A stretch of DNA of 64,000 bases, from contig NC_081413.1 in the NCBI RefSeq assembly GCF_030272615.1, forward strand, positions 101,034,239 through 101,098,238. The letters are read 5' to 3'. The stretch's first letter is position 1. The number at the start of each line of letters is the position of its first letter. The position numbers were made by a program, and so were the translations under genes. The notes under the pieces are model-generated. The model ran no database searches, had not been told where the DNA came from, and worked only from the letters and a program-made list of their open reading frames with translations. Source of the stretch: Cryptomeria japonica (lineage: Eukaryota; Streptophyta; Pinopsida; Cupressales; Cupressaceae). Positions 55,079-64,000 of the stretch are shown here, in pieces.

Positions 55079-56581
55079 TCAATTGAATACCTTACGAGAT
55101 AGTGGGAGTTGAACAACATGAAATATATACTCACCACATCCTAGGTCTTTAATCTTGAATTTTTCTTTGAGCTCTGATTGCTTTGATGTAAAAGCTTTCA
55201 AGGATTCTAGATCCACATATGTTGATGAAGGAATAGCTTCTCGATTGACTAGGATTGTTATTTCTGATCTAGGTTGTAGATTGTTGCAATATATGAATGG
55301 ATTTGGGTCAGCTTTGACGGTCACTTCAACTCCATTGTGTGGGAACTTGATACATCGATGATATGTAGATGGTACTGCGTTCATCTCATGAATCCAAGGA
55401 CGTCCTAATAATATATTGTATGTCAGATCCAGGTCTAGGACTTGACAAACCACATCCTTTGTAACTAGCCCAACTCTGAGAGGCAAGGTGACTATGCCTT
55501 TGGATGAACGTTCTTCATCATCATATGCTTTGATGGTAATTTTGTTTGTAGAATTCACAGCTTTATCTGAATATCCCAATTGTTTAATAGTGCTCAATGT
55601 ACAAATGTTTAGACTTGCTCCTCCATCTATCAGGCCTCGTTTTATTCAATGTTTATGTATGAAGGCTTCAATGTGTAATGGTGCATTATGTGGTTGACTC
55701 ACGGAGGCGTCATCAACTTATGTGAATGTAAGGGAGTGTGGAATGGAAAGGTGTCCCACCATGGCTTTAAACTGGTCCATGTTCAGATCAGTAGGGATAG
55801 AGGTGTCTCTCAAAATTTTGTCAAGAATGGCTTTATGTGTAGGGGATATGAGTAAGAGCTCAAGGATTGAGATAAGCGTGGGTGTCTTCCCTAACTGTTC
55901 TACAAGGTCATACTCAAGTTTAGTTGATGAGGAAGAAGTGTTTTTAGCTGGAGCACCTTGCAAAGTGAATTTACCTCGATGAGTTGTAACATTACATTCA
56001 GAGATTGGTTCGGAAGAAGATCCAATTCCTTTCAAGATGATCTTGGGTCTTTGGGTAGAATTCTCAGGCGTTTTGTTGTTGATGATAATGGTAGAGACAT
56101 AATTGTCCATCGAAATGTGATTGATAGTGGAATCATAGTTATAGGATGCTCTGGTATAGTTGGTTTGGTCATCTGTGGCTTTAGCTTTTCCCTTGTCATG
56201 TTTTGGGAATGGTTCCTTAAACATTTCATGTTCTTGATTGGATGAGTGTCCTTCAATCTCAATGTCACCTCTATCAATGAGATCTTGTATGATGTTCTTC
56301 AGTCGATGACAATTACCCATTTTATGACCTTTTCTCTTATGAAATTCACAATATTTATCATCATTCCACCAGTTTGGTTTGACCTTTGGCTCATATGGAG
56401 GAAAATCTGGAATTGTGATTATCTTGTTTGCCACTAGCTTTTTGAAAACGGACTGAAGTGGTTCTCCCAATGGGGTGTACTTCCTTCGTGATTTGGAAGT
56501 TGTTTGAGTATTCACTTGATTGTTTGTAGAGCTTGATCCCGAAAAAATGATGGTGGATCGTACTATATTGGCATCCACCAC
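55079..56581 (-). pseudogene. Element D gag end and protease
   Basis: In one frame with stops. 56581-55718 has RKYTPLGEPLQSVFKKLVAN, the CHHC knuckle CEFHKRKGHKMGNC and the KEPFPKHDKGKAKA linker. After a TAA (GAA in C) and a TGA (CGA in C) the retropepsin continues with LIDGGAS, NICTLSTIKQLGYSDKAVNS and ILLGRPWIHEM (55597-55079). Homology to C stops shortly after GCGEYIF, near 55130. Confidence 0.88.
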
Positions 56582-56713
56582 ACCATCATTGACTGTGTTC
56601 TTGGTTTTGTTCCAAAATCTTGGCTTGTCTTTTCCTTTAAAGTCCTCTTTGTTTTCTTTGAATATCTTAATGACTCCTTGTTCAATTAGGACTTTCTCTG
56701 TTGCTAAGCCTTT

Positions 56714-58201
56714 TTAAATGACATCCTTGAAGGTGGACAAACAAGCTTTTCTTAGGTCATAACCAATGTCTTTGTTAACATTTTGGGTGAACATCTCTAC
56801 TATTTGTTTTTGTGGGATTTCACAAGAGCATCTGCTGGCTAGATTCCTCCATCTTTGTAAAAATGATGAAAAAGACTCTCCATCCTTTTGCTTGGTGTTG
56901 CACAAAGTAGTGACTGATATGTCTATCTCTATGTTGTATGAGAAATGTTGGATAAATGCCTCTGCTAAGTCACCCCATGACTTAATTCCAGGTGGGAGTT
57001 GGGAGAACCATTCCATAGCTTGATCACCTAAGCTCTGTGGGAATAATCTCATCAAATATGTCTCTTCTATTGCTACCTCAATGCAAGCTGTGAAAAATTG
57101 TCTTATATGTGCTTTAGGATCCCCTTTTCCTATGTACTTATTGAACTTAGGTGTCACGAAATGTGTAGGAAATGGAGGCATTGGAATGCTCTTGTCAAAT
57201 GGATAGGGACATATGTCTCTCATTGAGTAAGTTGGATTTGGTGTATTTATGTCCTCTATTTTCTTTTGTAAATCCTTAATTTGTTGTTCCAAATTGTTTT
57301 TAGGTGGAGATCGACTTTTTGGACCATACCCCATGCCTGAACCAATGTGTGGTGGAGGAGCATGTTGCATATATGGATGGTATTGATCATACACATGTTC
57401 ATATGGAGGAGGTCTATAATGATGTTGCGTATATGGACCACTTGGTATAGAGTCGTGATGAGGAATGGAATATCTGCTTTGTCCATGTATACCATACTCT
57501 ATAGGCATGTCATGAGTTTGTTCTAGTGTGTTGCCCCCAAATTTGACACGGGGTTTTCTTGTGTTGAAATTTTGAATCTGCCTTTGGATATCCAATTGCC
57601 TTGGTGGTTGGTCCTTAGCATTGGTATGTGATTGAGTATATTTTTCTACATAAGACTTCCATAATGGTCTGCAAAGGTGAGTATCATATGCTTGACCATG
57701 CGTGTATGGGACCTCTAGTTTTTGAAACAAAGATGATGGTGATTCAGGCACAAGATATGGTCCTCTATTGCCTCCACTATTAGGCCTCCTTTGATCCATG
57801 TTGAGGTGAGCTTGTTGCAAAGGTCGATTTTCCATTATTTGAGACATGTCAAAATCATGAGGGATCTTGGCTCCACTTTGTGCCATCACTTGTAAGAAGT
57901 ATTGTCTATCTCTCCTCATTATTTCCTCAACCAATCGATTAAAACAGGGATCCATAATGGAGTTTTCCACTTCTGCTAAATGTACGGAAAAGTTGTCCAT
58001 ATTGTCATTGTGTGTGTCATTGTTGTTTGTAGTATCCATGTTCTCAACATTTGGAATGTTTCTATAGGCATCCATGTTAGGTAATGTGTTATGATCGGAA
58101 TTGAAAAAGATATCATTGTCATATTCATAGGAACTCATGTTTGCGGACTCTTGAGCCTCTTTAGTTTCTCTCCTAGATTTTTGGGAATGGGTTTCAACCA
58201 T
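56714..58201 (-). CDS. Element D gag
   Basis: A 495-codon open stretch starts at an ATG at 58201 (MVETHSQKSRRETKEAQES); this start matches 13051 in C. The first 300 residues are rich in Asn, Gln, Pro, His and Tyr. The gag core shows FDKSIPMPPFPTHFVTPKFN, KGDPKAHIRQFF, QAMEWFSQLPPGIKSW and FIQHFSYNIE. A TAA at about 56711-56713, where C has GAA, ends it before the knuckle, so the product would lack RNA-binding. It could still assemble a particle in principle. Confidence 0.85.
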   Translation of the reverse strand: MVETHSQKSRRETKEAQESANMSSYEYDNDIFFNSDHNTLPNMDAYRNIPNVENMDTTNNNDTHNDNMDNFSVHLAEVENSIMDPCFNRLVEEIMRRDRQYFLQVMAQSGAKIPHDFDMSQIMENRPLQQAHLNMDQRRPNSGGNRGPYLVPESPSSLFQKLEVPYTHGQAYDTHLCRPLWKSYVEKYTQSHTNAKDQPPRQLDIQRQIQNFNTRKPRVKFGGNTLEQTHDMPIEYGIHGQSRYSIPHHDSIPSGPYTQHHYRPPPYEHVYDQYHPYMQHAPPPHIGSGMGYGPKSRSPPKNNLEQQIKDLQKKIEDINTPNPTYSMRDICPYPFDKSIPMPPFPTHFVTPKFNKYIGKGDPKAHIRQFFTACIEVAIEETYLMRLFPQSLGDQAMEWFSQLPPGIKSWGDLAEAFIQHFSYNIEIDISVTTLCNTKQKDGESFSSFLQRWRNLASRCSCEIPQKQIVEMFTQNVNKDIGYDLRKACLSTFKDVI

Positions 58202-60730
58202 GAACTAGGTATTGACCAAGATGTGTGAGACTAGATGAATATGGAAAGAGTATGGAAGAGCAAGAGTTGGATGGAATGTAAATGAATCTGAGGTGTACTT
58301 GCAATGTCCAAAGTGTAAGACCAAGTATTTATGTAGTAAAGTAGGTGTGACTTCCAAAGAGATGATAGTTTCCATTGATGAGGTAAGTTGACCTTGGCTC
58401 TAAGTAAGACCAAATAAGACCCAAAGGTGATAGACCTTGATGAGGGACCACTTAGAAAAATGTTGTTGTATTTAGTGTGTTGACAAAGTATGATGAGGAC
58501 AAGCAAGTGACTTTTTGACTCAAGTTTAGACAAATGTGAATGTAATGTAAGGTGTAAAGCAATGATGGACTTTGTGAGACCCAAAGACAAGTTAAATTCT
58601 AGATGAAAACCTGAAAAGATAACCTAGGAAGCTCAAGAATGCTGAAACTGATTTCTCTTGTTTGTTGGACTGTAAATTTTTCCAATTTGTGAAGTTGTTG
58701 TTGTGACCAAATCTGAATGTTTGACTATTTTTCGTGACAAGAGGACACAGTGTTGATGAAGACTCAATGTTTGCAAGTGTTTAGACTCAAAAATGACTCA
58801 AAGAAAAGTGTGTTGTTTGATGTAAAATTATTTTGCATACACTTGAAGACACAAAAGACATAATGTTTTGATGTTTGGTCTTGAATGTTTGATTATTCAA
58901 AATAAGACAAGCACAATTCTTATGGTTGGCCAGGACAATAGATGTTGATTCCAACATGAGGCTACGCTATTTAGAGCGGATACTTAGATGCTTGACCAAG
59001 CTGGCTCCACCCTCGGCACTCACTTCTCGAGGTAGCCAAGCATCAGTCCCCATGAAAACTCCTTGTGGTGAACTTTGTATCTCTACTAAGAACCGTATGT
59101 GTGTGGGCCACTACCAGAGGTCCGACCTCCTGCCCCAACAACTAGAAGGATTTTGGCTTCTAAAACAAAAAGGTGCTAGTAAGGGTATCCGCTCATGTGG
59201 CCATACATGCGGCACTTTCAGCTCTGTAAATATAGAAGGCTCCCAGCCGGTAGGGGTTACGCCCTACAACTGATCAAATAAATTTGATCAAATGGGTTTA
59301 TGGGGAGACATAGTGTTGGTATGAACTAATCAGCACACGTTATCCATAGTTTTCACCATGAATACAGTTGTTTATAGTGGTTTGGAAGAAGATGGCTTTT
59401 CTTTTACTACCACTTGGGTCGTTCTCTCCTCACTAGTAGTCTTAATGACCACATGGGAAGACAGGTCCTCTAAAGATGAAACAAAAGGAGCCTATTGCCT
59501 AAGACACAAAGGACACTAGTTCAATTTTAGTGCACCAATTGAAGTGTTTGCTAATCTATGAAAACAAGGCACATAATGAAAGATCAAAAACCCTTGCCAA
59601 GGTCCTGCAACAAAGATCTATTAGTAGTTTGGATTGTTTCAAATGATCACCCCTTCCTGCAAGCACACAAGTTAGATAAATTTTAGATCCAAAAGACTTT
59701 GTGAAATAGGGGCCTTCAACAATGCATTTTGTTGACCAATTCAAAGATCTGATTCATCATAAAAAAATTCCACTTGCAAAATTTCAAGAGATTTTCAGAA
59801 ATGTAAGAAAATCCAAAAAAATTGCCAATTTGCTCCAAAATTTTATTTTTTATGAAAAATCATAAAAAATTCATATAAAATGCAAAATTGATCCAAAAAA
59901 TCTAAAATTTTTACTGGAAAGTCCTAATGGTCTTCCAAACCTACATAAAAAAATTCCTACAACAAATCTGAGCAATCTGTGAGATAGGAGTAAAATAATA
60001 CAAAACCCTAATTTTCAAAGATCCGATTTTTTAGGATTGATTTTGCATCAAATTTAAAATTAAAAAAAACAAAGTCTATGTATAAATCAGAGAAATTTCC
60101 AAAAATATAAGAAAATATAAAAAATTCGCTAATTTGCTCTCAAAATTAATTTTTCATGAAAATACATAAAAAAATTCATAGAAAATTCAAATATGCTCCA
60201 CAAACTTTGAATTTTGTACTGCCAATCTCTGAGAATGTTATTGACCTGCAAAAAAATTTTGATGCTGAAATTCAAAGCCGTTTGTGAGATCTGATTAACA
60301 TAATGAAAAACCCTAATTTTTAAAGATCCGATTTTTTAGGAAATATTTTGCATCAAAATTAAAATCACAAAAAATAGATCCTGTGTATAATTATGAGAGA
60401 TTTCCAAAAATGTAAGAAAATCTGAAAAATTCTCTCATTTGCTCTCAAAATTAATTTTTTATGAAAATTCATAAAAAATTCATAGAAAATTAAAATATGC
60501 TCCAAAAATTCTAAGTTTTTCTTTGAGAGCTCTTGATATTGTCTTTAACTTGTAAAAAACATTTGGTGCAAAATTTCCAATCCGTTTGTGAGATATGATC
60601 GAATCTCTCCAAGATCTTGATTTTGTGTCCAAAACCCTAGCTGCACAAGGTTATTCTCCAAATTGTTTTACAAAATAGCAATATATGGTTAGGAAAATCT
60701 GCAAAAAACACAGATCTAACAAAAATCCAT
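58202..60730 (-). other. Element D 5' leader with tandem repeats
   Basis: A 2.5-kb leader. Part (about 58925-59480) matches the conserved antisense block of C, including its hairpin (TGATCAAAT/ATTTGATCA at 59271-59290). From about 59760 to 60640 it consists of degenerate tandem repeats of roughly 300 bp, marked by CCTAATTTT[CT]AAAGATCCG near 60006 and 60312. No sense gene. Confidence 0.7.
58926..59273 (+). CDS. Conserved antisense ORF in the D leader, unknown product
   Basis: A 115-codon ORF, colinear with the 114-codon antisense ORF of C at 11650-11994. Both run against their element. Most residues agree from LRY..ERILRCLT to EGSQPVGVTPY. It has several Cys and many Ser/Arg residues. No known domain. 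See the C copy for alternatives. Confidence 0.45.
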   Translation: MARTIDVDSNMRLRYLERILRCLTKLAPPSALTSRGSQASVPMKTPCGELCISTKNRMCVGHYQRSDLLPQQLEGFWLLKQKGASKGIRSCGHTCGTFSSVNIEGSQPVGVTPYN

Positions 60731-60748
60731 GTCCCACGGGGCGTGCCA
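60731..60748 (-). other. Primer-binding site of element D
   Basis: The minus strand reads TGGCACGCCCCGTGGGAC, one base different from C and three bases from the LTR. It sets D on the minus strand. Confidence 0.85.
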
Positions 60749-60751
60749 AAA

Positions 60752-61534
60752 TGTTTATTGTGAAAGTGGATAACAATAATATTGAAAGACTAAATAAATT
60801 CAACCACAAAACCCTAGCCTAACAACAACAAAGATCCACCATAACATATGAAGATTACCTAAGACAATGCAAATCAAATGAAATCACAAAGATTATACCA
60901 TCACATGTCCAATAGGGTTTGGATCTCCATTCTTCCTATCTCCATTGATCTTGCTTGATATATTTGCTCTCAGATTTTATGTGCACAAGAGCTCAACAAA
61001 AAACGGAAATGTGGTTGCAAGTAGGATTGCATATGAAAGTTCAAAAGCGTAGTGTAGTCGAGTGTGCAATTGAGTTAGGGTTTGATAATGAAGGAATCAT
61101 CTCCTTATATAGAAGACACCATAAGAAATGGAGGGATAAGATTAAGAGATGTAAAAGATAAATGGTCGGCTATGATTAGAGGGTAGGTAGAGGAAATAAG
61201 AAAATAATGAGAGGGTAGGTAGTGTATGAATTAAGAGATGAATGACATGTGTCATGGGTAGAAAAGGTTAATGAATTAATTAAATAAATAAATATTTATT
61301 TAATTAATAGAGGAAGCGGGATTAATTAAATAAATAAGATATTCATTTAATTTAGGAAAAGGATAATTTAAATAAATAAAAGTATTTATTTAAATAAGAA
61401 ATAAGGCTAGAAGAGGATAAATGAATTAATTAAATAAATAAAGATTTATTTAATTAATAGAAGAATTAGGCTTAAAATAATTAAATAAATAAAGATATTT
61501 ATTTAATTAGACTGGACAATTTTAGGTGTCTACA
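60752..61534 (-). repeat. Element D 5' LTR
   Basis: 783 bp, partner of 50049-50830. On the plus strand it starts TGTTTATTGTG and ends GGTGTCTACA. TTTAC follows at 61535-61539. Confidence 0.95.
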
Positions 61535-61739
61535 TTTACAAATGAGGTGCCCCTTAAATAGGAAAAGAATGGAGAAAAATGTGGGCACAATTGACTTATT
61601 CAACTGCACAGTCCCACTTTACTACAACTACAGCATAAGGAAAACGTGCAGCTGGAAGAAAACTAGCAGCATCTAATGATGCAAATGTATAAAAAGAAAA
61701 ATCCAAAAAGGGACATTTTATTCATCTTTCTCCTCTCTT

Positions 61740-63962
61740 GATTTTTGGAAATCTTCGAACTTGGCCAGGATGGCTTTCATCTCTGCTTCGTCTGGCATTG
61801 GGGTAGAACTTGTGATCACTCAAACGCGACAAATTGCATCTTCAATCTTTACCTGTTTCTTTTGCCCATCCTTCAACATGGATGCAAGGACTTCAAAATT
61901 GACCTAGATCTCCAAAAGCTCATCAAATGTATCAAGTGCAAAATCCTATCTCGTGCAGTGATCTATTAAGGTAAGGAATTCTTGTGTGATAGCTTTGCCA
62001 GTAAGGAGATTCTGATTGCCATCATATAAGTAACAAGGAAGATCGGCAACTTTGGCAAAAATGAGATCAATCTCGTCATCACCTTCTTTCTTTTCTCGTT
62101 CCAGTTCTGCAATCATCAACCTTATTGTCTCTTGCTTATGAGACAATAATGACAAGATCTAGATGTACTTTTCCCTTGTGGGAATTACCTTATTTTCAAC
62201 AAGGACATCTATCCTGAAGTCCTCCATTTTTCTCCAAAAGGTATTACTTTTCTCAACTTCCTCAATCTTCTATGATAATGAAGTTTTGAGTCCTTGCATC
62301 TGACTCTGGATTACTTCATAATCCGCCAATAGTCCCACTGTTGAACTTAGAAGATGAGAGTCTTCTGACCTTAGCCATGAAATCCACTCATCCATCACTT
62401 AGCCTTTAGCTCCTACCTGTTCAATCTTCTTTAGAGCTTCGGTATCCATTGAGGATCCTATGGGCTCAATTTCTTGAGAAGATTGTGTGACCTTTAGAAG
62501 AACATTGATCAGTTGTTCACACTTCTACTTCAATTCATTTTTCTTGTCCCTCTCCTAGTCTAATCTCCTCAAAAAAGAATCAAAGGTTGTCTGAGAATCC
62601 AATTTAACACTCTCATGTGTTTCCACCACAAGCTCTATGATCTGCATGGTGTAATCCTCAGATCGTATGTTGCCTTTGTCCTTATCTGACGATGGCACCA
62701 TAACCTCAGCATACTTTCTCCTAGAAGTCGGGTCTACTAACACCCAAGATACTATCTTTGGCTTCTTTGTTTCCTTACGCTTTGAAGGAACCAACCACTC
62801 AAAGTCAAACTCATCTGGATAAATTACCTATTTTTTCCTCCTAGGGGCCACTACTTCCATCCAAGGGGGTAATTTTGGATTGGTCGATGGAGTAGTAGCT
62901 CCTTGCTAATTTTCAGTTAAAGTTTCAGGAGCAGGCTGACTGGAGCTCAGAGCCATTATGAGTGTTATTGATGGCACCAATGTTGAAGTATCTAGTGGAA
63001 CACTTGTCGATGTTGTGATATTTGTTGCTGCTGACAACTCTTCAGTTACTGATAGGAGGGTTGAAGGTGTCGTGGATGCAACTTCGGTACTTACCAATGG
63101 TGGAATTTATGTTATGTTTGTAGTAATAGGTAAGTTCACTATAGATTGTTCTTCAAGTGCCCCTTCTAAGGCTTCATTAAAATCCAGCATTGTAGATTCA
63201 ATGGTGGATGAAGGAAAATCATCCAAATTGGAGAAATTGGTTAGCGTGAAAAACTGTTGAGCAACCTCTAACTGCTCCATGCCCATACTTAGATCTCCAT
63301 CTTGAAAATACTCATCCTCATGATCAAAGTTGGAATCAATAGAGTGGATGATCACCTCAGAATGAGTCGGTACCTGTGAAGTGATCTGGGCATCAACTCC
63401 ACCTGGATATGATGTTTCTTCAACCCATGCTTCCTCTTGTTGAGGAATTTCACCTTCTTCAACCACCTTCTCTTTTTCAACTTCACTGGGAGGCAGTTGT
63501 TATGGTTCTTTTGTCACTATTTCATGTACTGTTGATGATGACTCACCCTTCTTGGAACCTTTAACTGTGAATTTAATCTTGGGACCTTTCCCCTTAGATT
63601 GTATCACCAGAGCTGAAGATAGTGCTTGTGGATATGTCCTGCTCTTTGTTCTTGTCTCAACTATAGCTGTCTTCGACTGGGCCATCACTATTGTCATCAT
63701 CTCCTGAACTAGCAGGAAACTGTTTCATCCTGGGATTATTCTTTATCAACCATGCATTGGTGTTTTCCAAGATGGGAGCAATCCTTTGAGTGATAGATTT
63801 GCTTTCCTTCTTCGACCATTGCATAGGAGGAAGCGGGGAATCAGAAATCTTCTTCTCATAATAGATAGGGTCTATTATGTCATCTGTGTCTTCCATGGTC
63901 ATTGGGATCTTTGATAAATCCAAGTTTTCAATTTGTTCCAAGGTAAGATGGCTGAAATCCAT
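61740..63962 (-). pseudogene. Long broken hydrophilic ORF, unrecognised, runs off right edge
   Basis: The minus-strand frame shared by 63700-63500, 63466-63107, 63097-62906, 62794-62555 and 62155-61946 reads as one protein with about a dozen stops. The first part (63962-63657) is in another frame, so there is a shift near 63680. That first frame has no stop up to the window edge, so the gene may start further right. Visible features: MDFSHLTLEQIENLDLSKIP near the start; a basic patch (KGKGPKIKFTVKGSKKGESS); long Ser/Thr/Glu-rich stretches; KYAEVMVPSSDKDKG; and a likely coiled coil (IRLMIAELEREKKEGDDEID). No polymerase, protease or integrase motif. It may be an accessory ORF of the element that hosts D, or a decayed host gene; I cannot say which. 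Confidence 0.5.
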
Positions 63963-64000
63963 CCTTCTTATATCCTCCTCATTCTGACAATCTGCCCAAA

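Overview
This window is plant nuclear DNA made almost entirely of nested LTR retrotransposons. I found no convincing host gene, tRNA, rRNA or CRISPR array. Dual-RNase H Ty3/gypsy (Tat-type) elements, a chromodomain gypsy element, plant mobile domain (PMD) sequence and old, long, AT-rich nested insertions point to a large-genome seed plant. A conifer or other gymnosperm is my best guess, but the sequence alone does not prove it.

Left nest (1-34661), four levels deep. LTR remnant F (33781-34661) is interrupted by element A, a chromovirus on the minus strand: 3' LTR 1-2986 (cut by the window edge), 5' LTR 30352-33780. A's reverse transcriptase/RNase H region is split by element B (4958-27520, minus strand, TSD CCTTA). 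B has gag and a retropepsin-like ORF but no RT or integrase. B's gag is split by element C (9853-24538, plus strand, TSD GCCCC), a Tat-type element with nearly identical LTRs. LTR divergence falls in the nesting order: roughly 6% for A in a sample, 2-3% for B, 2 substitutions in 795 bp for C.

Middle (34662-48960). There is a probable Ty1/copia LTR (35734-36363) with its primer-binding site. Next comes element E (36395 to about 48960, plus strand), an old, heavily mutated Tat-type element with a recognisable 5' LTR, gag, protease, RT, two RNase H domains and integrase, but no 3' LTR that I can find.

Right (48961-64000). Element D (50049-61534, minus strand, TSD TTTAC) is a relative of C. Its pol has been replaced by about 800 bp carrying an unrecognised ORF, leaving only the integrase C-terminal tail. 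D sits in unidentified sequence H, which carries a long broken ORF (61740-63962) running off the right edge.

Most interesting content. C and D both carry an antisense PMD gene next to the 3' LTR, with an intron whose GT/AG borders are conserved. The intron contains an array of short hairpins with a near-constant 15-nt loop and stems that change sequence but stay complementary. C and D also share three tandem hairpin units just after integrase and a conserved antisense ORF block in the 5' leader. A (near its primer-binding site) and B (LTR and leader) carry their own, different hairpin families. No host regulation can be inferred; transcripts would start in the LTRs.
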